A DNA stretch of 64,000 nucleotides, from positions 22,663,562-22,727,561 of the forward strand of contig NC_072458.1 of assembly GCF_027596085.1 (NCBI RefSeq). The letters run 5' to 3'. Made by a program: the position numbers and the translations under genes. Positions 45,481 through 58,500 of this stretch are shown here, piece by piece (within the stretch, counting starts at the first letter, position 1; each line of letters opens with the position of its first letter). This stretch comes from Anoplopoma fimbria. Its lineage: Eukaryota; Chordata; Actinopteri; Perciformes; Anoplopomatidae. The notes under the pieces are model-generated. The model ran no database searches. It had not been told where the DNA came from and saw nothing but the letters and a program-made list of their open reading frames with translations.

Positions 45481-46202
45481 ATAGTTTATTTGTGTAATAC
45501 GTTTGTATATTAACCATTTCTAATAATCAAGATATTAATAATTATAGAGGTTAAGCATATCAAAGGCTCAGGTCAGGTTTTATTTCTTATGTGTTTAATG
45601 CATCACACTTTAGTATCTTATTAAAGTCCTCTGGATACCTTCTGACCCTGGTGTACACACGTTGAGCCCTGTGTGTTTAAATGAGTTTATGCTACATGTT
45701 TATATGTATATTGCATGTTGTATGAAAGGAAACGTTTGGGTTTTTGGTTTAACATGTTTATCAATGAGCTTTAGAGGTGCTGGTAGGCAAATTTTGTTAC
45801 TTTTGAATGGAACTAGCTGTTAGTTTGAGTACAGTTAGATAACATAAGAGGTCCTTACATGATAGTATAACTTTAACAAAAAAATAACTGATCAGCTGAT
45901 ACAAGTCATGCAAGTTTCAAGAGAATTTTATGAGTAAGAAAAGACACGTTCAAAAATGTTAAAAATTCTATAGCATGCAATGGATGGGAAGTTGGAATAT
46001 AAATGGTCCTTCATGTGTGCATGATGATGTACTGTATAAACTGTATTAATGAAATGTGTAATGGCAGCTATCGAGAAAGTCCCCTACCTGCATCATTCTT
46101 GTGCTAGCTTATTCACTCTCAGATTTTTTGTGATGGTATTGAATATTCCTATTGAAATCCCTCAAACTACTACTTGCCAAACCATTCTTTTACTCTTTTA
46201 AA

Positions 46203-46208
46203 TTTATT
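46203..46208 (-). promoter_or_regulatory. enpp3 candidate polyadenylation signal
   Basis: AATAAA on the minus strand, about 150 nt beyond the enpp3 stop. The actual 3' end is not shown by sequence alone. Confidence 0.5.
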
Positions 46209-46356
46209 CAATTGTGGTCCCTTTTCCAAGCACTTCTCGGTCAGTTCCTCAGGAGTGGAACAACGAGGTGCTGGCTGTCCAGCGAGTATGCGGTGAAAAT
46301 GCAGGACCTCTACAAAGGCCTACATCCTGTACGTGTGTTTCTGTCTCTCTGTGTTT

Positions 46357-46527
46357 CTAGTCGTCACTCTCAAAGGTCTGCAGGTAGGTTTTGAGGCTCA
46401 GCATGCTGGTTAAGGTAAGGTTGGTAGACCGGTAGAGGTCCAGGCCCGTCAGAATCTCCACGTCTCGGACTCGGGCGGTGTGGAGCTTCAGCAGGTCTTC
46501 GACCCACTGCGACTCATCTTCTCCACT
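46357..46527 (-). CDS. enpp3: enpp3 last exon with stop
   Basis: Fifty-six codons plus [23 protein letters not shown] is followed by LTGLDLY and the terminal [12 protein letters not shown]. Acceptor CTACAG. Separated from the previous exon by a 14.4-kb intron. Confidence 0.92.
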   Translation of the reverse strand, partial: SGEDESQWVEDLLKLHTARVRDVEILTGLDLYRSTNLTLTSMLSLKTYLQTFESDD

Positions 46528-49500
46528 CTGTAGAGACAAAGACGGAGTTTGTTATTCACTGTGGATACAGTCATCAACAATGCTCATTCAAAGCTCAGGT
46601 TTCATTTGTTGTTTGCAGCTTTAATGCAGCAATGAATGTAAACATGAGGAATGGAATGAATGGCTGAAAACAATGCATTCATGATTTCTTCTTATATCAA
46701 ACTTTTAATCTATAAAATGTGGACAGATTTTTCACCCCGATCGCGTCGCAACTGTGCAAGATGCAGTCATGAAACTCTACAGGTGTGTAGTTTATATCAA
46801 AATGAAGGCTGAGTTAAAAGATAAGTGTGGTTTGAGCAAGGTCACCAGAAGTATGGGTGTCGGAAGTCACACAATAGTCTGTAGTTCAGTGTTTGTCTTT
46901 TATGTGTGATTGTATGCAGATGATAGTGTTTTATATTGCTGATTCAGTCCAATATGCAATCAACACATTATAACCCTACTTTAATGTTATTCTGAATTCC
47001 GAAAAAGTATTAATTGAAAGTTCAACAAGATAAGTTATAGATACAGAAATAGAAATCACATGAATAGCATTTCTCCACATTCTATGGGTGGAATCTTGGG
47101 AGGGTCAGAACCTTGAACACTGTTAACACTAGATATGTTGGCATCATAATTTACATAATTTACACAAGTATCATTTTGTATCTGCTGTTCTACTGCACCT
47201 ACACTGTTAAACAAGACATTGCTGCAAAAGAGCATATGTGCACAGGCAACGCTTTAGTGCACAGGCAACTCTTTAGAAAATAAAGGTTAGATAAATAAAT
47301 AAAAGAGAAAATCACATAAAATCCTCATATTTGAGTTTTGCATCTTTGCTTGATAAATGTCTTTGGCTTATTGATATAAGTAAAACAAAAATGAACTGAT
47401 TGAGCTCTAATGAAGCAGCAGTCCTGCAGATGTATCTGTTAAACATGTTGCTGTGTTGACATGATGAGAGAAGTATGTGATCGTGATATTAACCTTTTAT
47501 TGACAACAGGTTCTGTTAACTAAAAGGCAGCTGGTTTGTCTATTCGCAGAATGCAGGATTACACAACTACAGATGGTTCACACACTGTTTACATTCATTA
47601 AATGTTCAGGAATCAGCATCAGGCTGCATACTAGACTAGAGGTTTATACCTTGGGAAGCTGCTGCACACAGATATACTACGTAGGTAATGTAATCAACAC
47701 TTTTGTTGATTAAATGTAGAAGATGTATTTACTTTTCTCAATCTCAAATCATTATAAACTGAATCTTTTTTTAACAGTTGTTTTATAATCAAAGCCATAG
47801 TTAATATTCTATGTCAATTGGAGCGTAAAAAGGAGAGGTAAAAGCACCGACCATGACACATTCAAAAGATTAAAACTATGAAGAGTATGAAACATGTGGT
47901 TACAGTCCAAGCGTGCACTGTTTACAGCCTGTCATTGATTTACAGAAACCCATTACACCCTGTAATGACAGTAAATCCTCTTGTGTAATTCTGTTTACTA
48001 CCTTGGGACTTGTTTTACAAGGGAATGTAATTCAAGACTGGACAGAAAATATATTTCATTGTTGGTTCAGTTGTCTTGCCAAGATAATTTGAGTCCAAAC
48101 TACAGAGCAATGGTCCCTTTCTATACATCTAAAAAATGTCCAACTTGTTCCCAGTATTTTGCTTGTCTTTTTTATCAGCAGAGTGCAGCTAAATCTGGAC
48201 TTAAAGTTCTTAAAAGTGTATTCAATGCTGAAGTGCCTAAAGCCTGTATTCTCTCTAATGGCCAAATTGTATAGAAGTCTATGAGAAAATGACTCTACTT
48301 CTCTCTTGATTTATTCCCTCAGTAAACATTGTAAACATGAGTTTATGGTCTCAATCTCTAGTTTCAAGTCTTCTTCAATACAGCATGATGTTCATTTAGT
48401 AAATGATGCTCCATTTAGAGTCAAACAGACCATAAAGCAGGGGATGCTTTAGGGGCGGGGCTATGTTGTGATTGACTGGTTGCATTTTTCCCTAAAATCC
48501 CAACATGGGAAATATGATTTGTTTTATTTCTTCTTGATATTTGTTGGAAATTGAACACATCTTCACAAGCCTCTAATCTTCGGTAACCAAATCCAAGTCA
48601 AATGACGCAATATTCTGCATGATGCATATCTTTGACAACTTATAAATTACAGCTTCAAACGAGACAAATCCCATTACAACAAAGGCACGATCATGATCGG
48701 TCGATAAATCACCAGAACCTGGGCTTCTTGCTCTGATGACAGCGAGTACTTACTCATATAAATGATATGACAAATGCACTAACAATTGTAACTGTTCTGC
48801 ACTGATGCTTCTCAAACCTCAAATATTGAATCATTTGATGATTTATCGAGTCAAATAACAAGGAGAGGATTTACGACAGGATGTTCAGTTCCAACGGTAT
48901 TTAAAATAAAAGGCCTTTGACTTCAGTGAGCAATAACCAGCCACAAGTTCCATAATATGGAGTGGCCGCAGCTCAGGCCAAAAGGTCAGCTAGTTATGCT
49001 GCTTATATCAGAACAGTTCTCAGGGAAATATCACTTGTTTTCAGCCTCTTTTCGATCGTGATAATCAGAATGCACACATTGCCTCCATATTTCTGAAGAA
49101 ACCTTTATCAAGGTGCACTGTTATTTTAATTCTTACCATCTGCAGTAGCAGTGCTGACGGTCTTACATGGTAAATATTGATTTAGTGAGTAATGAAAAGA
49201 GCATTTTCCACAGTTCCAGGAACTGTGTTGTAAATGTATTTGTGTGTCAGCTCTTACAGTAAAACTGCTCAAATCAGGAGCCTCAAACAAAGTCTCCCAT
49301 TCCGGCAAATACTAAGGAAATGCATTATGTTGTAGGATTTTCAATAAACTACCCTGGCAGGGAGTATGTGTCATGATTAAACTCCTTTGCACTTGCAGGA
49401 AGACAAGTTGTGTGCTGCACAATCTCCCCCGTGGATCTCTCCCTGGGGCTGCAGAACTAATTGGAGCGTAATCAGCGATGTACAGGACACACCTGGGTCA

Positions 49501-52500
49501 GGTGTGCACAGCAGCCTGAGCGGCAGCAGCACTTTGTTGTCAGATCACCTCACCACTCTGTCTCTGTGTTTTGTGTCCTTTCCTTCTTTTCTCTTCATTT
49601 TACAGCACATTTTTACTCATCCACTCCCTACACTACTGACTTTAAAGTTTCCACCCAACTGTTTGTTTGACTCGTTTTGATTATTTTAAGGCTAATGAAT
49701 CCCTTTATTTGTTTTTGCTTTATTTTTACCATGAAATATGAGATACCACCATGAAAGTTACCCAGTTAATAACTGACATTAAGACAATTCTTTTTTTGTA
49801 TTACAAGTTGTCTGAAATGCTATGTTTTAAATATGCAAATGAAGCATTATCCAATGTTTCAAAAGAAATAGAGGGCAATATGAATCAACTAATAGAATGC
49901 ACTGCGGTCAAAATGTTTTTGCACTAAAAAAGGTTTCCAGAGACCAGACATCTGAGGCTTTCGTTCGAGAGCACCAGTAGAGGAATGAAAGGAAAGTATG
50001 CGTTTAATCTCTCCTCTTCATCCCACATTCTGCAGCTGAATGAGCTCAGCGAGGGAAAACAACCGAAGTGATGCTGCTGAAAGCACTCATCCACCCACTG
50101 ACAACTTTAATCAGTTTTTTCCCCCAGGATAACAAATAGGATCGTGAGACGATGAGGTGGCTTACTGTGACGAAAAAAACTCCAGACATTCTATTGACAA
50201 AAGTTGGACCTCATCAGGGCCTTTCACGGAGGGAAAATTGAAAGGTGCTCTATTCATGCTCTCTGTGCGTCAGACCTCGTCAGATGTGCTTCTCCTGGCT
50301 ACACATCTGTACAGTTTGTGCTGTTTGGAGTGAACGAACAAAGTGTGGTATTAGTACTTTTACTACAATATTTGTCGCTTGACCGAAGTGATTGGCCGAC
50401 TAACTGACTGTCAGATGTCTTTTCTGTAGACTCAAATTGAAAGTTGTGATATTTCGTGCTAGAAAATTGCAGGATTAACAGATTAATGATTACTACGGGC
50501 CAACATTTCCACAGTATTAGTGTCTGTCTGTCATCAGACAGACACTAATCTTTCTGCTGAGTCTTTTCAGCAGAAAGCCGTAACGGTCATCTCATTAAAC
50601 GGTTATGACGTTAGTTCTAGAGAGAAATGTTCTTGGAGAAAACAAAACAGGAAAGGTACAAACAAAGACAGACAGCTTTTTCCTGTCAAAAGGGAAATCT
50701 GCAGCCTGGTACGTAACTCCACTAAAACAGTTTATCAGAAAAATTATAACGAATGGGACCGGTCGTCATGACAACACGAGCAACACAGTGACTCATTTTC
50801 TGGACATTTTCAGTCTGGGATTCAAATGCCAAACAAAACCTAATAAGGGTCTAGGGTTCTACTTTTAAGGGTCAAAAGACAAACCAGGAAAAAAAGGTTT
50901 TAGGGGTTTTGATATTTCATGTTTTTGATATTCATATTTTCATTCATTATTATAATAACTTGTTGCACTTGTTGTTTATTTATTTACTTATGAGGACTTT
51001 CTACATATTTCATGATTTTATGTGGCAAAAAGGCTTTTAAAAGTATTTGTTTTATGGTCAAATAAATAATTAATAAATAAAAATGTTTTACACACATAAC
51101 AATGTTACTGTCATGTTAGTTTAAGATGCCCTCTAGAAATCTCTATAAATATGCATATTTGTGTGTCTTATATGAATGATTTCTTTTTTTTTGTTTAAAC
51201 TACATTTGATTCATCCAGTTGTAAACTGTTACAAATATTTTGTTGTTGGTTTGATTATTTCAATTACTCTCCTTTGTGACAGAAATCTTCCATGACACAT
51301 CTGTTTTGTTTTTGTTTGTTGTTTAAGATTCGGTGGTTCCCTTTTTACTTGATGACATCACTGTGGCCAACGTGATGTTTTTCCAGTCTGCACGTGACCA
51401 TGGGTGGAAAAAAACAAGCAGATGGCAAATGATGCCCTTATCTTCACAAGCACGGTATTTACTCTGGATGAGACAGAAGTAGTGCAGCTCCGCTTTGATC
51501 TGTCTCGAGTAATCGAGCTGCAGAGTTCGTGTTTGTCAAGTCCAGCTGTTCTGCAGGTACAAGAAACAAAGGTTCTAATATTCACCTTTTAAATCTAAGA
51601 GCAGTGTTTGTGTCGATCATCGAAACCAGCTGTTGGTTGATTTTGCAGGCATCCAGGAATATAAATAAAAATCTCACTGTTCAACAAAAATTCCTTAAGA
51701 AATAATTAGAAAAAATATTTTCAATATTGCTTTACATCACAAAAAATTTTTGAAGCCTAAAAGCGGATGAATCAAATCTAGAAAAGAAAGACTATTTTCA
51801 ATGTTGATCAGAACACATGTATGGTCTGTTTGACTCTAAATGGAGCATCATTTACTAAATGAACATCATGCTGTATTGAAGACTCATGTTTACAATGTAA
51901 CGGAACTTGCCCCATTCTAGCCTCGCTCTTCCTCAGCTCCGCCCCAAAGTCACTTCTGGTTCCAAAAAAACAAGATGGCGACCTGCTTCAAGCCTAACTT
52001 TGGCTCTTCAGGAACCTATGGGTGACGTCACGGAGAGGACGTCCATATTTTTTACGGCCTTTGGTTCCTATTTATTTTCAGTGCTTGGGTTCAAATCAAT
52101 GCTTCTCTAAAAATCCTCTCCTCGGATTTAACTTCCTACATTTTGAGCTTAATCTAATCGTTTCTAGCTAAACCTCAACAAAACATCTGGACTGCTGCCA
52201 GTGTTTCATGAACTTCCATCTTTCTTACCAATTATAAACTATTACACAAAACTGCTTAAAGATTATGAACACCCCCACACACACTCTGACATTTTGATGA
52301 CATTTTGATGACATTTTGATGACATTTTGATGACATTTTGTTGAGTTGTATTTTATGACACATCTTAGAGGGATGGAGGAAAAATTATTTATTTTAGGGT
52401 GTGACTTACAAGACCATTAATGTTTAATTACATGTTTCTATAACTTTAGTTATTTTTAAATTGAGACATTTAGTCATGCATTTGTGTTTTGTTGCACAGC

Positions 52501-55500
52501 AGTCTTTTATAGTTAAATTGCAAATAAAACTTTAACTATAAATCAGACTGTTTGTAACTTCCCCTCCATTATGTCTCTTTTAAAGAGGTTGTTCCTGCCT
52601 TCAGGGGAATCCTTGCCTGCTGGAAACAACACATCACCTCCTTCCATCAGTGTTCTTTGACTTCTTGGAAAATAAGACCAGTCTGTAAACAGAAAATTCT
52701 CTGGAGAGCCCTTTACACTAAAACATGCTTATCCAGCAACCTGGCAGGAAGTCAGCCTTTAGATCATCATGACCCTCAAATGGATTTTGATAGCTTCCCT
52801 GGAGCCTCCATCAGACCCTGCAGACTTCCTGGCAACACATTCACTTCCCAACGAAAGCAGCTTCCAGTTCAGAGGAACACTGCTGGAAAACACTTGTTTG
52901 ATACTCCTCATTGTCATCAGGAGGATTGTTATTGTCCAGATTGTTGAGGGACATTTCTGCTCTGTAGTGACTTCTCTCTCTCACTTCCTTAAGATGCATC
53001 CTTTTAACTTCCTTATATGAGAGATTATAAAGGAACCAGTGTGTTTTTTTGTCCGATGGTCAGTTTTGTCATCCTAAAGTCTCTTGACACAAACCTTCCT
53101 CTCATCTTTAATGTTTCAGTTTTCAGATTCCTTTCAGATTTCAGCAAACCGTTGAAGTACTTCAATTCAGAAGTATCACTGCAACAATATGCATTGTGTG
53201 TTTTTAATATTTATAGTCTAGTTTATCTTTCATTATCCCAAAAAGCAATCATCGGTCTTGATTTGTCGTACAAAGGGACAGTACTTTGAGGTGCTTGTTC
53301 TATACTTCACTCTATCCTATCGCCCCAGTTCTCGCAACATCAAGCCCGATGCCCTCTCCCGCCAGTTCCAGGAGGTGGAGGAACCAACCCCGGGTCCTCT
53401 CCCCATTCTTCCGGACTCCTGCCAAGTCGCGGTCCTCACCTGGGAGATCGAGGAATCAGTGAGGGCCGCGACTGAGGGTCAACCCGGTCCCAGCGCCTGT
53501 CCCCCGAACCGCCAGTTCCCCATCGTCCATGGTCACACATATCCCTGGACTTTGTCACCGGGTTGCCCACATCCGAAGGCAACACCACCATCCTGACGGT
53601 GGTTGACCGGTTCAGCGAGATTGCTCACTTCATCCCTCTGCCTAAACTCCCTCGGCCAAAGAGACAGCTGGACTCATCACCGTCCCATTCCCAGTTCACC
53701 TCCATATTTTGGAGGGAGTTCTGCACATTGTTGGGAGCCACCGTAAGCCTGTCTTCTGGTTTCCACCCACAATCCAACGGCCAGACTGAAAGGAAGAATC
53801 AGGAAATGGAGACCGCACTCCGATGTCTGGTTTCTCGGAACCCTACTTCCTGGTCCCGACAGCTGATGTGGGTGGAATACGCGCACAACACCCTGACCAG
53901 TTCCGCCACTGGCCTGTCTCCCTTCCAGTGCGCTTACGGCTTCCAACCTCCTTTGTTCCCCGCACTGGAGAAGGAGGTCTCCTGCCCTTCGGTCCAGACC
54001 TTCATCCGCCGCTGCCGCCAGACCTGGACGAAGGCCCGAGCAGCCCTGCTCTGGTCGGCCGACAGATACTCAACTGCCGCCAACCAACACCGCGCTCCAG
54101 CCCCCGTCTACCAAGTGGGGGATAAGGTGTGGTTGTCGACCAGAGATCTACCCCTGCGGGTAGAATCCAAGAAGTTGGGACCCAAGTTCATCGGTCCCTT
54201 TGAGGTCGAGAGGGTCATCAACCCGGTGGCAGTGAGGCTCAAGCTCCCCAGACCCATGCGCATCCATCCCACATTCCACGTCTCCAGGGTGAAACCAGTC
54301 CGGGAGAGCCCCTTGATGCCGGCTGCTCCTCCTCCACCGCCTCATCGAAGGAGGACCCGTCTACACCATCCATCGCCTGCTTCGTTCTCGCCGCTGGGGC
54401 CGGGGCATTCAATACCTGGTGGACTGGGAAGGATACGGTCCTGAGGAGAGGTCATGGGTTCCTGCTCGTCACATTTATGACCCCCGACTCATCGCTACCT
54501 TTCATCAACAGCACCCGGACCAGCCCTCCAGGAGAAAGACCCCTGCCAGAAACACTCAAGAGGCTCCCGAGTCAGACAGTGAGGCCTCGTCGTCCAGGCC
54601 CGAGGAACCCTTCCTCCAGACCCCCTCCACCCACCCGACTGAAGTTCCGGACTCTGCGGCCTCGGAGGAGTACTGAAGAATTTCACTTAAGTTAGTTCCA
54701 CCCTGGCTATATGCCAATGTATGCCAATTCCATTTGCATGGCCTACAGGTGTAACGCCAACACACCGTCCTTGTCTAAAAATCTACAACTCTCTCTCTCT
54801 TGTTTTTGTTGTTGCTAACCGAGTACCCTGAGGAGGGTTTTCCAGCTCCTCCGTTTTATTCGTGCTCACTATAGCGTGACTGATTCGCATGCAGAATCAG
54901 ATTGTTGTGCTAGCATCAGGGCGTCCGCTTGGAATCACGTGCCCCAATCACATTCCCCCATCACAAAATACCTGCACAAATCACGTAGGTGACCTATTCA
55001 TGAATACAAAATGGCAAATTTTGCGGAAAAGGTGCCAAGTTTACATTCATTGCCTGAGGACTGGGAGTTCTTGTTATCCACATAGAAAATAGTATCCCAG
55101 TGAGTCATGTTTGAGTGTGTTTACACGGGACGTGCGGCAACATGCAGACGTTTGGCAGGTGTGAGGAGATTCCCTTCAGAACTGGTCACCATGACAACAG
55201 GAGAAGGGGGAAACTCCTGTAAAAAATGCGAGCAGTCGGTTGGATGCAATGTTTTGGAAAACTGATGGTTGTCCCAGATACAAAAATGTATAGATAAAGC
55301 ATTGCGATAAGGCTGGAAGCAGTGTAAAACAGCTAGCATGTTTTAGGTAAACATTTAATAGCATGTAATTTCCCATAAAACCACGTTTGTACAGCAAACA
55401 AGATAATTTAATTAATAATAATAAGTTAGTAAGTGAGCTTAAGATGTACTGGTAGCCATATTTTATTTTACTTTTCCAACTGTCCCCCCCTGCTCCCAGT

Positions 55501-58500
55501 CTTGATGCTAAGCTAGGCTAATCTTATAAACAAGTTGCATCTTGTTTATTGAATCTGTACAAAAACTTTGTGTGGTTTAAAGAAAAGTCCAATGCTGTCA
55601 ACCATTTAATTTTGACTTCCCCAGCTTCCAGTCTTTATGCTAAACTAGGCTAATCGCTTTCGGCTCCAGACATGAGACCAGTATTGACCTTTTTGTCTTG
55701 TTCTCAGGAAGAAAGCGAGTGAGCAGATTTACCAAAATGTCAAGCAAAAACTTCTCAACAAGAGTTAGAATGTCCGAGAGTAGAACAAAATTAGAAAGTT
55801 CTTTCAACAGCATTAAAATAGCTTAATTTCAATGTGAAGCAAGTCAGAACCATGCAGGGAAACATAGTTATTTCAATGCTGTAATGAAGGATTTCCCTTT
55901 TCAACCTTTCAACTTTTTCTTCCTGCAAATTACCAAACCATGCTCGCCGTGACATCAACCACCAGCCAGCCAGATGACATTCTACCCACAAATTGCAGTT
56001 CATTAGCCTGCCATGATGTAATTCATTTTACAGGATGCCATCTGCCATTTTCTACCTTTGATGTCTGTCTCTTCACCGTATAATCTGAGAACACGCCCGT
56101 AACTTTACCTCCCATAGTGAGACAAGTAATTGATTCAGGATTTTTCTTTTGCTAGCAAAGGAAATGATCAGTCTTCTGGTTAAATGTGTGGACAGGGCTG
56201 AGATTATAACTTCAGGAAATGGAAACCATGGCATCATACATTACATGCACCTACCAGCTGTTGGGTTTGGATTGGTTGTTCATGTTTTTGCAAACTGTCT
56301 GGCTTTTAATAATAATACAGTAAGTATCACTGCTAGATATGTTCTGCCCTGCCAGCTGAACTAAGGTGACCCTTCTTAACAGTTATTTTAATGCCTGCTT
56401 TTTTAGGCTTTACTGAATCTAAATGATAAATATAAATATTAACATAACTGATGTCACTACAAGCTTCCCATTTATTTATCCTCGTCCGTCCATCTTTAGG
56501 CGTACAAAGCATCGACTCCGAACGTGTTCCGGTGAATACAACAACTTTGTCTCCTTCCAGCCATGGCGACGTTCCTTTCCCTAACAGTATCTCAGCCGTG
56601 ACCAATGTTTTTAGTTGCCTCAAACCAAACTTAACTATAACTGAACCACTTCTAGACAATCCTGCAAATAAAGTTGCCATCAGAAAGCACTAATATGTGT
56701 TGATTGAGAAGGAAGGGACATAAATATATTGTTTAATTTCTTCATCATTAACACAATAATTATGGATTTCTGATTATAGATCTGTAAAGTAAAAGAAATC
56801 AGCCATATTTGACAGAAAAGATTTGACATTTTTAGCTTTTCAGAGAGTTTATTCTCTGCTGGGATTTTGTTTGAGAAAAAAATGCATTGACCTCCATTAT
56901 TTTCAGGTCACAGAAGCATTGACATCTGCAAGATGGAGAGAAGAGTTCTGACTCATTTGGTCTCTTAGTTTTCTATAAACACTCGGTTTTTAGCAGGACA
57001 AACTCTGAAATCCTTCAGAGCTGTCTCCAACAGTACTGCATAGTTTATAGTAAAAAGGGAGTTTATTAGGCTTTTTAAGGGCCTGTACGGAGCAGGGAGG
57101 ACATTATTAAGATTAAATGCATCCTTACTGTCCATTCTGACAAATAAACCAAAAAGACTGTCTATACGTATGACTCACAGGGTGTTTCATGGAGAACATG
57201 TGTTAAAAATACGACATGGGAAGCATGCTGTTTGTTTTTGAGCGTTTTGTTACTAGGCGTTCAGAGAAGAGATATTCACATCTGTACAGAAATAGAGCTG
57301 GGAAAGATGTAAGGGAATTCCCTCTTAGTTTTAACATTTTTACTCGCCTACAGGAGGGCTGAAACCTCATGACTCTGACACCAAGGAGTTGAACCCACGT
57401 CTCACACACCTATGGGCAAGTTTGTTTCCAGTATGGAGTGAAATAAGCCTTTTGTATAGAGAGGAGAGCTCAAACATGGCCGATACTGAACAATAGCATG
57501 TTTATATTCTGCAGGAAGACTTGTAATGTCTGATTTGACTTAAAGTTGAAGATATTTATTATTAAATAGGTATCGAGGCAAATAAAATGAATCGAATAGA
57601 TAATGAATAATAATTCTGCATTAGATGATCTTTGGGGTTCTTATCTCCTCGTACAGTAAATATAGCAAACATGTTAGCAAACAACCAAAACCAACAGTGA
57701 ACGCATCAACTAACAAATATTGAATCAGGCTGGTCTCATCCAGTTTACGAGCTATACCTACTTCACTTTGTGTATATCACGGCCTGATATTTCTGCCATA
57801 GATCTCCATTAAAAACGAACCACGTTTAAGGAAGTGACCAAGTCTTTTTCAATGGGCCTGGAGCAGAAAGACACTAACAATACATCAGAGAGTATTGAGA
57901 GAAAAACCAACACACTGCAGGTTTTGGTCTTTTCATGGGATTTGTTGACAATAAGAAGAATATTGAGACACAGACGCTTTATACTTTGAATAAATCCTGT
58001 ATAAATAGACTGACAGATAATATAAAAAAAACACTAAGATCACATTAAAGCTGTTGACGGTTTCCTGCATATATATTTATATAAACGGGTTTCCATTTGA
58101 AAAACTTAGATAGTGAACATTTCAGTCCATATCATGTCTGGATCTAAATACAAAAGCAGAAAATTGCTTGCTGGAATAAGTCAGTCCTTTGTTAAAGTTG
58201 TAAAACTCCATTAAAAAAAAATCTGTAATTCAAAGTAAAAAGAGCTGTCAGGATGTTCAAGATGCTGAAACCTCTTAGCTGATCTGTTCTCGAGAAAGTA
58301 AAGAACAATGAAGTGAGGGCTTGTTTTTTACACTGTAAAACAAAGAAAGATAAATGACACAAGTATGGTGGCTGTTTAGGTTCAAATAATTAATCCATTC
58401 TGACATTTACACTGTGGTGGCTTTTCTGTTTGCTGTCTGTAATGGATCTCAGCATGGAGCTACACTGTGTACATATTTGCGGTGTATGTATAAACATGCA

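Larger units (their letters stand above)
41859..46202. other. enpp3-enpp1 intergenic region / enpp1 upstream region
   Basis: Expected to hold the enpp1 promoter. No clear TATA box or CpG-rich block was found. Contains a GACA/GACG microsatellite at about 41891-41916, twin hairpins at 42430-42499 and dispersed-repeat sequence near 45.2-45.5 kb. No other gene recognised. Confidence 0.5.

Noticed and set aside
50516..50577. MicroRNA precursor
   Set aside because: Stems of 15 and 11 bp with tiny loops are too short for a pre-miRNA.
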